Positions 35,036 to 42,997 are shown, counted from the first letter of the stretch. The stretch is DNA of 64,000 nucleotides from Aldehydirespirator sp965116965 (GCA_965116965.1 OZ220743.1:1798001-1862000); one strand, 5' to 3'. Numbers and translations: made by a program. The notes: generated by a model not told the origin, from the sequence alone.

Positions 35036-35293
35036 ATGGCCAAGACCGAAATGATCAGGGCGCGAGTCGAGCCCGAGCTCAAGCACGAGGCAGAGGAACT
35101 GCTTCGCGAGCTGGGCCTGTCGGTGACCGAGGCAATCACTCTGTTCTACAAGCAGTTGACCATGCACCGGGGACTGCCGTTCGAGGTGAAGATTCCCAAC
35201 GCGGACACCGTCGAGGCGCTGCGCCAAGCCCGATCGGGAGCCGGCCTCGCCGAGTGTTCCACTCTCGATGATCTCAAGACGAGATCGCGGTGA
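35036..35293 (+). CDS. RelB/DinJ-family antitoxin
   Basis: 85 residues; GGGAGG lies 7-8 nt before the ATG. AKTEMIRARVEPELKHEAEE is the DNA-binding ribbon and first helix, and LSVTEAITLFYKQLTMHRG the second helix, both typical of DinJ. The C-terminus, ending in TRSR, covers the toxin. The gap to the toxin start is 3 nt. Confidence 0.9.
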   Translation: MAKTEMIRARVEPELKHEAEELLRELGLSVTEAITLFYKQLTMHRGLPFEVKIPNADTVEALRQARSGAGLAECSTLDDLKTRSR

Positions 35294-35296
35294 GCC

Positions 35297-35563
35297 GTGC
35301 GCCTGCTCACTACGGGTCGCTTCGAGAGGGACCTCAAGCGAGCAAGAAGATGCGGCAAGGACCTGGACAAGCTCTGGAGCATCGTCGACACGCTCTTGTC
35401 GGGCCGCGGTCTTCCCTCCCGTAGTAGGCCCCACCGCCTGTCCGGGCAGTGGTCCTCGTTCTGGGAGTGCCATATCGAACCGGATTGGCTGTTGATCTGG
35501 GGACATGAGCAGGATGCCGTGGTCCTGGTCAGGACAGGAACGCACACGGACCTGTTCGGCTGA
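35297..35563 (+). CDS. YafQ-family mRNA interferase toxin
   Basis: 88 residues from GTG 35297. RFERDLKRARRCGKDLDKLW is the N-terminal helix; HRLSGQW and WECHIEPDWLLIW form the core; the catalytic His is in RTGTHTDLF. The family cleaves mRNA on the ribosome. The cognate antitoxin is directly upstream. Both look intact, so the module should be active. Confidence 0.9.
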   Translation: MRLLTTGRFERDLKRARRCGKDLDKLWSIVDTLLSGRGLPSRSRPHRLSGQWSSFWECHIEPDWLLIWGHEQDAVVLVRTGTHTDLFG

Positions 35564-35645
35564 AGCTCCCACGAGGCAGAACCACCATAGTTCAGGCAGC
35601 CGCGGTGGCGGCTTCCGTGACTTGTGCTGACCGCATGCCGGGCGC

Positions 35646-37673
35646 CTACGGGTAGTGGGCGAAGTTCTGGGTGAACCAGAAGCTGGATCCCTCCACAGCG
35701 ACGCCGACTCCCAGAGAATTGAACTCGGGGCTGGTCATGTTGGCGTAATGGCCCTGGCTGGCCGCCAGCCCGTCGAAGGCGACTTGCACGGCGTCCATGA
35801 TCGTTCTCCCCGACGCCGAGTTGAATGCAATGTTCTCTCCGGCTGCCGTCCAGCCTCCGGGGTATTGCCCGCTGTAGTGCGGATTGTGCTCGAAGATGTC
35901 CCAGTCCCTCATGGTCAGCGACCAGGCGCGAGCCACATTCGACAGGACGGGGTAGACCGTCAGGGGGGCCAGTCCGAGGCTCTGGCGGAGCTTGTTGACC
36001 AGCCGGGACATCTGAGCCTCGGCGGCGGCGATCTCGTCGGTGTCCCACGGGGGCGGCAACGCAATCTGGACGCCTGCCGGCAGGGAAGCAGTCTCCAGGT
36101 GGCCGTGGTTGAAGTAGCCCCAGCAGACGGCAGCCCCGTCAGTCCTGACCCCGCAAGCGGCATTGCCTCCGCTTGAGACGGACGTGAACTGGCCGTCCGG
36201 CGCGAACTCGGTGGGAACCGGGCCTCTAGGGCCACGGGAGACATGGATGCTGTTGCAGTAGAGAGTTCGGTCGGTCCTGATGCCGCAGAACCGATCAAAG
36301 GTCGTGGAGATCGCAGTGAACTCGCCCTGGGGAGGCCTCCCCCCCACGGAGGCCGCGTACCTGCAGACGGCAGTGCCGTCGACCAAGAGTACGCATCCGG
36401 ATCTGTCGTCAGTGTCAACGGCGGCGAACGGGCCCTTATTCCCGTACCCTAACGCCTGGTCGTAGACCTTGACGTTGCCGTTGTCGTCGACGAAAACGAG
36501 GGAGCCGTCGGTCTCGTAGACGCTGACGGCGTCGTTGAAGTCGTAAACCTCTACGACGGAGCCGTCGGTACGGACCCCGATCACGTTCTCGTCGCCGACA
36601 GCGACGTCGGTGAAGCGGCCTTGGCGGTTGATCTTCTCGGTGAGTTCGGCGCCGTCGCGGCCCCAGCATGCGACCGTCTGGTCGGTTCTGAGAGCGCACC
36701 CCCTGGCGAAGTAGTCGACGTCGATGGCGATGTAGTGGCCGTCGGGAACCTCCAGTTGGCCGTCGGTGTTGTCGCCCCAGCACACGGCGGTCCGGTCAGC
36801 CTTGATCGCGCATGCGTGACCCGAGCCGACGGAAACAGCGGTGAACTGGCCCCGGGGAGCGTCGAGCACGGCGCCTCGTCGCAGCAGCTGGGCGCAGGTC
36901 GCGGGGAACCGCTGCTGGTCGCAGTCCGCGGGGTCGCTCGTATCCAGGTTCCAGCAGACGATGGTCCCGTCGATGCTGATCGCGCACACGTTCATGTCTC
37001 CGACCGAGACAGCGGTGAACTGGCCGGGCGCCTGCTGTGGGGTGTCGAGGTTCTGGCCGCGCCACAGGAACGTCGCCATCTGGGCGCGGGTCACGTCGTC
37101 TTGGGGGCAGAAGCCGCTGCCGTCGCCGCATCCTTGGGTGACGCCCGACGCGGCGAGCTTGGCCACATGCGCCGCGTACCAGGCGTCTGCCGGAACGTCG
37201 GCGAAGCCCGGGTCGGCGCCGTCGGGGAGCTCGAAGGCCCGAGAGAGGAACACGGCCATCTGGGCGCGGGTCGTTTCCTGGCTCGGGCAGAAGCCGCTGC
37301 CGTCGCCGCAGCCGCTGGTCACCCCGAGTCGGTGCATGCGTTCGATGAACGGCGCGTGGAAGCTGTCGGCGTCGACGTCGTCGAACCTCGACTGCGAGAT
37401 TGCGGGCGGGTCCGCGCCGTCGAGCACGCGCACGACCCACACCGCCATCGTCTTGCGGTCGATCGGCTCGCGGGGGCAGAACCCCTCGTCGCACTCGGTG
37501 CCGGCGAACACGCCGTCGGCGGCCAGCGCGCTCACCGGCACGGTGTAGTAGGCATCCGTGGGCGTGTCCGCGAACGGCGCGTTGTCCTGCGCCGCCACAG
37601 GAGCGGCCGACACGACCGCCCCCACCGCAGCGAACACGGCCAAAGCTGCAATCGAACAAGAGATTCGACTCAC
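35646..37673 (-). CDS. SLH - RCC1-like repeat - CAP domain secreted protein
   Basis: 675 residues from GTG 37673. Signal peptide (IAALAVFAAVGAVVSAAPVA), three SLH repeats at about 30-215 (GSGFCPSQETTRAQMAVFLS), seven or so RCC1-like repeats at about 220-535 with the pattern FTAVSVG...C.I..DGT..CWG, and a CAP/SCP domain at about 550-675 (GGWTAAGENIAFNSASG, then GHYANMTSPEFNSLGVGVAV and SFWFTQNFAHY). Probably wall-anchored with an outer beta-propeller and CAP domain. There is no ribosome site before the GTG. The open frame upstream to 38120 is antisense to coxL relic 3. A piece of the CAP part recurs at 39959. Confidence 0.85.
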   Translation of the reverse strand: MSRISCSIAALAVFAAVGAVVSAAPVAAQDNAPFADTPTDAYYTVPVSALAADGVFAGTECDEGFCPREPIDRKTMAVWVVRVLDGADPPAISQSRFDDVDADSFHAPFIERMHRLGVTSGCGDGSGFCPSQETTRAQMAVFLSRAFELPDGADPGFADVPADAWYAAHVAKLAASGVTQGCGDGSGFCPQDDVTRAQMATFLWRGQNLDTPQQAPGQFTAVSVGDMNVCAISIDGTIVCWNLDTSDPADCDQQRFPATCAQLLRRGAVLDAPRGQFTAVSVGSGHACAIKADRTAVCWGDNTDGQLEVPDGHYIAIDVDYFARGCALRTDQTVACWGRDGAELTEKINRQGRFTDVAVGDENVIGVRTDGSVVEVYDFNDAVSVYETDGSLVFVDDNGNVKVYDQALGYGNKGPFAAVDTDDRSGCVLLVDGTAVCRYAASVGGRPPQGEFTAISTTFDRFCGIRTDRTLYCNSIHVSRGPRGPVPTEFAPDGQFTSVSSGGNAACGVRTDGAAVCWGYFNHGHLETASLPAGVQIALPPPWDTDEIAAAEAQMSRLVNKLRQSLGLAPLTVYPVLSNVARAWSLTMRDWDIFEHNPHYSGQYPGGWTAAGENIAFNSASGRTIMDAVQVAFDGLAASQGHYANMTSPEFNSLGVGVAVEGSSFWFTQNFAHYP

Positions 37674-37772
37674 AAAAGCGCGACGATAGCCGTTGCCGGC
37701 CCTGATCGCCGTGCCGCTCGGTGTCCATCCAGGACGCCGTCTTCGCGGCTGAGCGATGTGGCGTGAGCGGAC

Positions 37773-38195
37773 GTGGATCCCGACACCGGGGTGTGGAAGG
37801 TGCGCCGCATGGTGGCTCTCGACGACTGCGGGGTGCGCATCAATCCCATGATCGTGGAGGGCCAGATCCACGGCGGGCTCACCGAGGGGTTCGCCATGTC
37901 GTCGATGCGGTGGATCACTTTCGACGACGACGGCAACTGCATCGGGTCCAACTTCATGGACTACCTGATCCCCACCGCCTGGGAGACGCCCCGCTTCGAG
38001 CTGCTGGAGACGGTCACCCCGTCGCCGCACCACCCGATCGGCGCCAAGGGCATCGGAGAATCGGCCACCGTCGGCTCTCCCGCCGCCTTCGTGAACGCGG
38101 TAGTCGACGCGCCGGCCCACCTCGGGGTGCGCAACATCGACATGCCGGTGCTGCCCGACCGGGTATGGGAGGCCATCGACTCAGCCACCGGCTGA
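37773..38195 (+). pseudogene. CoxL relic 3 (C-terminal 140 codons)
   Basis: MVALDDCGVRINPMIVEGQI then GGLTEGFAMSSMRW and the same C-terminus as relic 1 (MDYLIPTAWETPRF, GAKGIGESATVGSP, LPDRVWEAIDSATG). This is the last fifth of a CO-dehydrogenase-type large subunit, without the active-site loop. No start signal; an open frame but certainly not a whole enzyme. Confidence 0.8.
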
Positions 38196-38251
38196 TTCGC
38201 TGGAGCGGGCAAGGCTTCGTCTCCAGGAGTGCCGCGGGGCTCTGCCCGAGA

Positions 38252-38992
38252 TCAGAAGGCCTTGGATGCGTCGCGCTCAGGAGAGGTCGGGGTTGTCGCG
38301 TGCGGCTGCGCCAGCAGCGGCAGCACGGAGCGGCGGCGGAGGTCTCCCAGCGCCACGACGTCCCGCTCGATGACGGTCTCCACGTAGCTCTCGAACCAGC
38401 TGCGGCGCGGGCCCGGACGCAGCGCGACGACTTCGGGGTAGCCGCCGCGGCACACCAGCCGCATGTAGCCGCGCCGACCGGACTGGCTTGAAGCCGGGCT
38501 CGGGCGCACGCCGCCGCCGGCGAGCCCGTCGAACCAGTTCAGCAGCGCCGGCTGTGCGGTGCTGCCGGCGAGTTCGGCTTGCGACAGCGGCCACAGACGC
38601 AGGATGCGGGCCCGCCCCGCGAGCGATTCGCTGATCGTGGGCACGGTGAGGAAGTTGGTGGAGCCCGTCAGCAGGAAGCGGCCCGGCGTGGGATCGAGGT
38701 CCACGGTCTGCTTGACGGCGCGGACCACTCGGTCACCGCCGAGTTGGACCTCGTCCACTACGAGCGGATGGGCTTGGTCGAGCAGGAATCCCTGCGGGTC
38801 GGCCAATGCGGCATCGAGGGTGGCCTCGTCGTCGAGCGATGCGTAGGCGCCATGGCGTCTCGATGCCACAAGGCGGGCCAGAGTCGACTTGCCGCACTGC
38901 CTGGCTCCGTGGAGCACCACGACCCGGAAGCTGTCCAGGGCCTCCTCGACTAGAGGCAGCATCTGACGAGCAACGATCCCCACCCGGGCCAC
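38252..38992 (-). pseudogene. DUF4143 ATPase relic 2 (N-terminal 230 codons)
   Basis: Nearly identical to the first 230 codons of the intact gene at 34887, including promoter, Walker A and Walker B, and then cut at about 38306. The frame continues with 15 unrelated codons to a stop. The linker end and the whole DUF4143 nuclease-like domain are missing. The high identity to the intact gene shows that the duplication is recent. Confidence 0.88.
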
Positions 38993-39024
38993 CCTAACGC
39001 CCAATCACAAAAATCGTGGGTTGC

Positions 39025-39059
39025 TAATCCTAATGTCATGATCGCCCTAATCCCAATTT
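39025..39059 (-). promoter_or_regulatory. Direct-repeat operator, copy at DUF4143 relic 2
   Basis: TAATCCTAATGT (39025) and TAATCCCAATTT (39048), again 23 bp apart, duplicating the site at 34920-34954. Confidence 0.45.
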
Positions 39060-39137
39060 ATTGCGAATTTGGCGGAGGGCGCTCCTGAAGGGGGCCGGGC
39101 GAGTCAAGCCATCTAGGTGTGACGACCGGGGACGTTG

Positions 39138-39521
39138 TCAGCGCAGGTCCTTCCAGGTCCAGGGCGCTGCGGGGACCAGGAGTTCCGGGTCGCCGGTCCA
39201 TAGCGTCGCGCCGCGGCCGACAGCCGTCGCGGCGGCGAACGCGTCGGCGTAGGCCATTGGACGGTCGGCCTTGATGCGGGCCGCCTCGATGACTCGGGCC
39301 GGGGTCGGCAGTTCAGCCGTCAACTCTTCTTGGAGGTCCCGCACAGCTGCCTGCGCGGCTGCCTCGCCGGCACGTCGGCGCACGATGTAGAACACCTCGC
39401 CGAGGTTGATCCAGCTCACGACAGGCGTCTGCGACTCGAGGAGTGCCGCCACCGCGGAGGCGGCGGGCTCGCCGTCCTCGAGATACTGCAGAATCGCCCA
39501 GGAATCCAGGACCACGCTCAC
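39138..39521 (-). CDS. VapC-type PIN toxin
   Basis: 127 residues from GTG 39521. SVVLDSWAILQYLEDGEPA carries the first Asp (DSWA form), VSWINLGEVFYIV the Glu, and KADRPMAYADAFAAATA with WTGDPEL the distal Asp residues. A Mg2+-dependent toxin RNase. It overlaps the VapB stop by 4 bp on the same strand, the usual antitoxin-first order. Confidence 0.88.
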   Translation of the reverse strand: MSVVLDSWAILQYLEDGEPAASAVAALLESQTPVVSWINLGEVFYIVRRRAGEAAAQAAVRDLQEELTAELPTPARVIEAARIKADRPMAYADAFAAATAVGRGATLWTGDPELLVPAAPWTWKDLR

Positions 39522-39748
39522 CGGCGCGCCTCGCGTCCGCGGTCGGCTTTGCGCTCACGTTCGAGTTCCTTGGTGAGCCCCAGGCCCCGCAAGCGGCCTC
39601 GGAGCGGCTCGGCTGAGCCGACCGGACGCACCGCGACGTGGTCGTCGCAGTACCAGAAGACCACCTCCGCGCCGGGCTCGATTCCACAGCGGTCACGCAG
39701 TTCCTTCGGTATGACGACCTGCCCCTTCATTCCTACCCGGTGAGTCAT
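39518..39748 (-). CDS. VapB-type AbrB-fold antitoxin
   Basis: 76 residues from ATG 39748. The AbrB swapped-hairpin motif is MKGQVVIPKELRDRCGIEPG, with FWYCDDHVAVRP following; a basic C-terminus wraps the toxin. The -10 is so close that the mRNA is probably leaderless from this ATG; an internal ATG (MKGQVV) is the alternative. Confidence 0.85.
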   Translation of the reverse strand: MTHRVGMKGQVVIPKELRDRCGIEPGAEVVFWYCDDHVAVRPVGSAEPLRGRLRGLGLTKELERERKADRGREARR

Positions 39749-39755
39749 ACCTTTA

Positions 39756-39761
39756 AGTATA
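39756..39761 (-). promoter_or_regulatory. -10 box of vapBC-like module
   Basis: TATACT on the minus strand, ending 7 nt before the ATG at 39748. A start site 6-8 nt downstream would coincide with the ATG (leaderless). 39762-39910 holds no recognised gene. Confidence 0.5.
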
Positions 39762-39910
39762 ACCCAGGCTCGCCTGTGCCCGGTCCACGAGTTCGTTCAC
39801 CAGAAGTTGCGTGGGTTGGTGAAGCCGTGGACGGTGCGTCCGAGGACTTGCAGCGTCCGGCAAGAGGCCGCGCGGGCTTCCCACTCGGGAGGGGCAACGT
39901 CGGCAGGTCG

Positions 39911-39967
39911 GGCCTGCCTGACCGGGTGTGGGATGTCATCGCCAGCGTCGGTGGCGTCTACGGGTAG
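39911..39967 (+). pseudogene. CoxL relic 4 (last 18 codons)
   Basis: GLPDRVWDVIASVGGVYG then stop, matching LPDRVWEAIDSA at the end of relics 1 and 3, but from a divergent homologue. Its stop region overlaps the end of the CAP relic on the other strand. Confidence 0.55.
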
Positions 39968-40174
39968 TGGGCGAAGTTCTGCGTGAACCAGAAGCTGGAT
40001 CCCTCCACAGGAATTCCGACTCCCAGATGGTTGAACTCGGGGTTGGTCATGTTGGCATAGTGGCCCGGGCTGGCCACCAGCGCGTCGAAGGCCGCTTGCA
40101 CGGCCTCCATGAGCGTTCTCCCCGACGCCGAGTTGAATGCGATGTTCTCCCCGGCCCTCGTCCAGCCCCCGGGT
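39959..40174 (-). pseudogene. CAP-domain relic
   Basis: Matches 35646-35861, the last 72 codons of the SLH-RCC1-CAP protein, with scattered substitutions and the same stop (SFWFTQNFAHYP end). It is cut off at about 40174 inside the GGWT segment. No start or signal peptide. Confidence 0.8.
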
Positions 40175-40179
40175 GGCCC

Positions 40180-40201
40180 ACCTGATCCCCACCGCCTGGG
40201 A
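40180..40201 (+). pseudogene. CoxL micro-fragment (22 bp)
   Basis: CCTGATCCCCACCGCCTGGG with one flanking base on each side is identical to the coxL segment encoding YLIPTAWE (26079-26100, 37967-37988). It is wedged between the CAP relic and a DUF4143 relic. Confidence 0.55.
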
Positions 40202-40450
40202 CGCGGTCGCGCAACCAGCTCGCGTGGCTCAGCTGGGAGACGCTCGGAGAGCTCGTGGCCTTGATCTCGACCGCGACGACGGCGCCGTCGGCCCTCTCGA
40301 TGCCGAGGTCGACCTCGTGGCCCTGATGGTCGCGGTAGTGGTGCAGCCGGAGCCGGTCGCCCGACTCCGAGGCGGCGCGGAGTATCTCGTTCACGACGAA
40401 GCTCTCCAGAAGCGGGCCGGTGGCGGTCGCGGTGGGGACGGCTTGCACCG
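40202..40450 (-). pseudogene. DUF4143 ATPase relic 3 (C-terminal domain piece)
   Basis: GPLLESFVVNEILRAASESG, then EVDLGIERADGAVVAVEIKA, matching the PD-(D/E)xK-like part of the intact gene but from a diverged copy. It ends at 40202 exactly where the coxL micro-fragment begins. No ATPase part. Confidence 0.75.
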
Positions 40451-40482
40451 CGGACTGTGATCGGGTGCCGGAACCGGCGTGG

Positions 40483-40501
40483 TACGCTGAGTAAGACTCA
40501 G
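40483..40501 (+). promoter_or_regulatory. Operator of RHH-PIN module, copy 2
   Basis: Perfect palindrome CTGAGTAAGACTCAG (40487-40501) overlapping a -10-like TACGCT (40483). Confidence 0.55.
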
Positions 40502-40532
40502 TAACAACAGATGCCGGACAGGGGGTTCCACG

Positions 40533-40790
40533 ATGCCGCGAACCACTAGGACCGTGACCTTCTCGCTGCCGCCTGACATGGCTGATCGGGTGGACGAGAT
40601 GATGGCGCAGCAGGGACGCTCCCGGAGCGAGTTCCTGCGGGAGGCGGTGCTCCGCTACATCGAGGAGTGTGAGTGGAGAGGGCTGCTTCAGTACGGGGAA
40701 CAGACGGCCAGGCAGCAGGGGATCGGCCCTGAGGACGTGGCTGCTCTCGTGGAGGAGTACCGGGCCGAGTTCAACTCGCCCCGCACATGA
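40533..40790 (+). CDS. Ribbon-helix-helix antitoxin, copy 2
   Basis: 85 residues, over 95% identical to copy 1 by inspection (changes such as PPDM, EEYRAEFN). Same AGGGGG ribosome site and ATGA overlap with the PIN gene. Cross-neutralisation between the two modules is likely given this identity (inference). Confidence 0.85.
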   Translation: MPRTTRTVTFSLPPDMADRVDEMMAQQGRSRSEFLREAVLRYIEECEWRGLLQYGEQTARQQGIGPEDVAALVEEYRAEFNSPRT

Positions 40791-41203
40791 GGGTCGTCCT
40801 TGACACGAACGTTGTAGTCTCCGGCCTGAACTTCCCCGGAAACGAGCGGGTTGTACTGGAGTTCACCCTGAGGGGGCGCTTCGAGCTGTGGCTGTCCCCG
40901 CTGATCCTGGCCGAGGTGGGCGGTGTGCTGGTGCGCAAGTTCGGCTGGTCCGAGAAGCGCACGTCGCAGGCTCTCGGGTTGCTGGGGGAGGCCGCTACCG
41001 TCATCGAGCCCCGCCGGCTCCCCGACACCATCGCGGGCGGTCACGCCGACAATCGCATTCTGGAGTGCGCGGCGCAGGCTTCCGCGGACTACCTGGTCAC
41101 CGGCGACCGGCGGCACCTGTTGCCTCTCGGCGAGCACTACGGCACCAGGATCGTGAACGCGCCACGATTCCTGTCAGAGACAGAGGAGGAACTTGATGGT
41201 TGA
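40787..41203 (+). CDS. PIN-domain toxin (COG1569-like), copy 2
   Basis: 138 residues. All catalytic acidic positions of copy 1 are retained (VLDTNVVVSGL, HADNRILE, ADYLVTGDRR). The C-terminus ends EEELDG and overlaps the relic of the HicB-like gene start. Looks functional. Confidence 0.85.
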   Translation: MRVVLDTNVVVSGLNFPGNERVVLEFTLRGRFELWLSPLILAEVGGVLVRKFGWSEKRTSQALGLLGEAATVIEPRRLPDTIAGGHADNRILECAAQASADYLVTGDRRHLLPLGEHYGTRIVNAPRFLSETEEELDG

Positions 41204-41216
41204 GCACGAGTACCGC
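41196..41216 (+). pseudogene. Start fragment of HicB-like gene
   Basis: 21 bp (ATGGTTGAGCACGAGTACCG and one more base) identical to the start of the gene at 33084, encoding MVEHEYR. After it the sequence diverges completely. Confidence 0.6.
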
Positions 41217-41273
41217 CTGCTCGGTGTCGGCCCGGTTCCAGTTCAAAGCGACCGCCACCACGCCCACGGTCGC

Positions 41274-41489
41274 TCAGAGCACCTCGCCGGCGTCGAACGT
41301 GTTGATGTCGTAGAGCCACCGCTTGGGGATGCCCAGGCTGTTGTCGAGGGTCTGGGCCACCGAGTCGAACGTCGCCTTGTCCCAGGTGGCCAGGGGCAGG
41401 CCCCGCTCGGTGGACACGTCGCGCAGCAGCGCCTCCACAGTGCCGAGCGTCTGGCGTGTCAGCGTGTCGTCGATGGGGGCCTCGTTCAC
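41274..41489 (-). CDS. Hypothetical protein, 71 residues
   Basis: Open from GTG 41489: NEAPIDDTLTRQTLGTVEAL and later LGIPKRWLYDINTFDAGEVL. Not recognised. A stop lies a few codons upstream in the same frame, and the preceding DNA of another frame looks like continuing coding sequence, so it may be a fragment. The rest of 41217-41648 shows no other gene. Confidence 0.3.
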   Translation of the reverse strand: MNEAPIDDTLTRQTLGTVEALLRDVSTERGLPLATWDKATFDSVAQTLDNSLGIPKRWLYDINTFDAGEVL

Positions 41490-41648
41490 GAGGACGGCAA
41501 CACGGGGCTGATCTTGTCAGCGTCTGCGACGTATGCTCCGGCAGGCCGCGACGAGGCGGAGGAAGCCATCTGATCCATGACACCCCGTGGATGGATCACC
41601 CCGGCGCTGGCCTTGCAACCTCGCAAGGGGAGGGCCATAGAGTATGCG

Positions 41649-42044
41649 TTACTGCTCAGAGCCGATGAGGAGTTGGATGGGCTCGGCGTCGGGGAACGTC
41701 GCGATGAGTTGAAGCTCGCCGCCGGTCGCCCTTATGAACGATCGGAGCGTCGACAGCAGCATGTTGCTGCGGTGCTCCAGTCTCGACACCTCGGACTGGT
41801 CCATCTCCAAGAGTTCGGCGAGGGTTGCCTGCGTCAGCGCCCGCGCCCGGCGCACTTGGGCGAGCGTCGCCTGACGCGCGTCGATCTCTGCCAGGGCCGC
41901 GTCGAAGCGCGTCCGCGCTCGCGGGTCGGCGGACACCTGGTCGTAGAGAGTCCGGGGTGTGATCTTGTCCTGCCACGCGTCAGGAGGCACCTCATCGGTT
42001 GAGGCATCATCTGCTGGCAGTTGTCTTGTATGTGCTTCTTCCAT
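41649..42044 (-). CDS. Xre-family antitoxin of RelE/Xre module
   Basis: 131 residues from ATG 42044; an upstream ATG at 42095 is in frame. Helix-turn-helix TQATLAELLEMDQSEVSRLE. Differs from the orphan copy at 28802 by only a handful of residues. It lies directly behind the toxin gene, the usual toxin-first order of HigBA-like modules. Confidence 0.82.
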   Translation of the reverse strand: MEEAHTRQLPADDASTDEVPPDAWQDKITPRTLYDQVSADPRARTRFDAALAEIDARQATLAQVRRARALTQATLAELLEMDQSEVSRLEHRSNMLLSTLRSFIRATGGELQLIATFPDAEPIQLLIGSEQ

Positions 42045-42684
42045 GCCGTCTTGTGTTTCGCCTTTCGTGTCTTGCCCGTCTTGTTGTCGCCTCATGTTGC
42101 GCCTCTTTGTCTTGCCCTTCGGTGGATGGGCGGCGTTCGTCTGTTCGGCGCTCTGTTCCTGGCGTTCGGTCTTGGGACTTCTTGCCGGCGTGTAGTCTTC
42201 GGCTTGGCTGAACTCTGCTGTTCGGTTGCCTCCCCGTAGTTGCTTGTGGGCCGCCGCGCTTGACGATCGGCCGACAGTCGGAATGGTGTCGGCACCATTG
42301 CTCTAACCGTTCCTCTGCCCGGTGGACGTGAGGCGGATACCAACGGTTGCCGAGTTGTGTCTTGTCACCGCCGATGAGGACTACTGCGGCCTCTCCGCCT
42401 TTGCTGTCGGCCACGAATGCGAAGAGGAGGCGCAGTACAGGGGGAGCGTCGGCGTAGGGCGGGGTCGCCGTCGGTGGCGTGCGCCGCAGAGCGTGCATGT
42501 CGTAGCGCGAGGACACGACCTCGTGGCACTCGGGGTCGCCCAGGTCGCGACCGTGCGTCTCCAAGGCCATCAGCAGGGCCGCAATTTCAGCTTGCACCTC
42601 CCACCAGTCCACTCCGTCGTCGGTGTCCTCGCTCGAGAGCGACCGCAGCCAGCCATCGAAGAGAGGGTGAAGATAGATGTCCAC
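42007..42684 (-). CDS. RelE/HigB-type toxin with long basic C-terminal extension
   Basis: 225 residues from GTG 42684. About 1-130 is the RelE-like core: AEIAALLMALETHGRDLGDP, SRYDMHALRR, VLRLLFAFV and VVLIGGDKTQLGNRWYPPHV, the GGDK-x-WY form usually paired with Xre antitoxins. The remaining ~90 residues are Arg/Thr/Gln-rich low complexity and read across the antitoxin start in another frame (overlap 42007-42044, or to 42095). A frameshift or lost stop at the end of the core is the likely cause (inference). An mRNA interferase by family. Confidence 0.7.
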   Translation of the reverse strand: MDIYLHPLFDGWLRSLSSEDTDDGVDWWEVQAEIAALLMALETHGRDLGDPECHEVVSSRYDMHALRRTPPTATPPYADAPPVLRLLFAFVADSKGGEAAVVLIGGDKTQLGNRWYPPHVHRAEERLEQWCRHHSDCRPIVKRGGPQATTGRQPNSRVQPSRRLHAGKKSQDRTPGTERRTDERRPSTEGQDKEAQHEATTRRARHERRNTRRHGRSTYKTTASR

Positions 42685-42687
42685 GTC

Positions 42688-42722
42688 ATGCAGTCTAACA
42701 CATATGTTGTCGAACACATACA
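42688..42722 (-). promoter_or_regulatory. Promoter/operator of RelE/Xre module
   Basis: Same direct repeats as at 29198: CTAACACATA and CGAACACATA on the plus strand, just upstream of the toxin start. The toxin GTG follows within a few bases, so the leader is very short. Confidence 0.5.
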
Positions 42723-42762
42723 CCTGCTCGTCACGGTGAAGCGCGCTGTCGCCTCTGAGCAG

Positions 42763-42863
42763 CTAGTGGTATGTCGTCGAAATGGCTAGGGCAGCGCGGA
42801 GGGCTGTAGCCCCTGCTTGAAATGGCTACAGACGCCCCGACCAATTCAGCGACGGACCACTAG
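42763..42863 (+). mobile_element. 101-bp MITE, copy 3 (type 2)
   Basis: CTAG ends and the same terminal arms; differs from the 17730 copy at two positions in the central hairpin. First member of a MITE / repeat / repeat / MITE cluster. Confidence 0.88.
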
Positions 42864-42878
42864 CCAGCCATCCCGTTC

Positions 42879-42927
42879 GGAATTGGCAGCGTTGTGCACG
42901 GTATGCGTGCATTCTGCTGCCAGTTCC
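42879..42927. repeat. 47-bp inverted-repeat element, copy 1
   Basis: Arms GGAATTGGCAGC and GCTGCCAGTTCC (11 of 12 complementary), inner TGCACGGTATGCGTGCA also palindromic. Confidence 0.75.
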
Positions 42928-42950
42928 GCTGGCGAGCCGGGGTCGTTCGG

Positions 42951-42997
42951 GAATTGGCAGCGTTGTGCACGGTATGCGTGCGTTGTGCTGCCAATTC
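42951..42997. repeat. 47-bp inverted-repeat element, copy 2
   Basis: Perfect arms GAATTGGCAGC (42951-42961) and GCTGCCAATTC (42987-42997), same inner sequence as copy 1. Tandem to copy 1 with a 23-bp gap. Confidence 0.8.

Noticed and set aside
37674..38120. Upstream extension of the SLH-RCC1-CAP frame
   Set aside because: Reads antisense through a coxL relic; the signal peptide starts at GTG 37673.
41137..41583. 148-codon minus-strand frame
   Set aside because: Competes with the 71-codon frame, is Arg/Pro-rich and runs antisense into the PIN gene end; neither codon use nor motifs support it.
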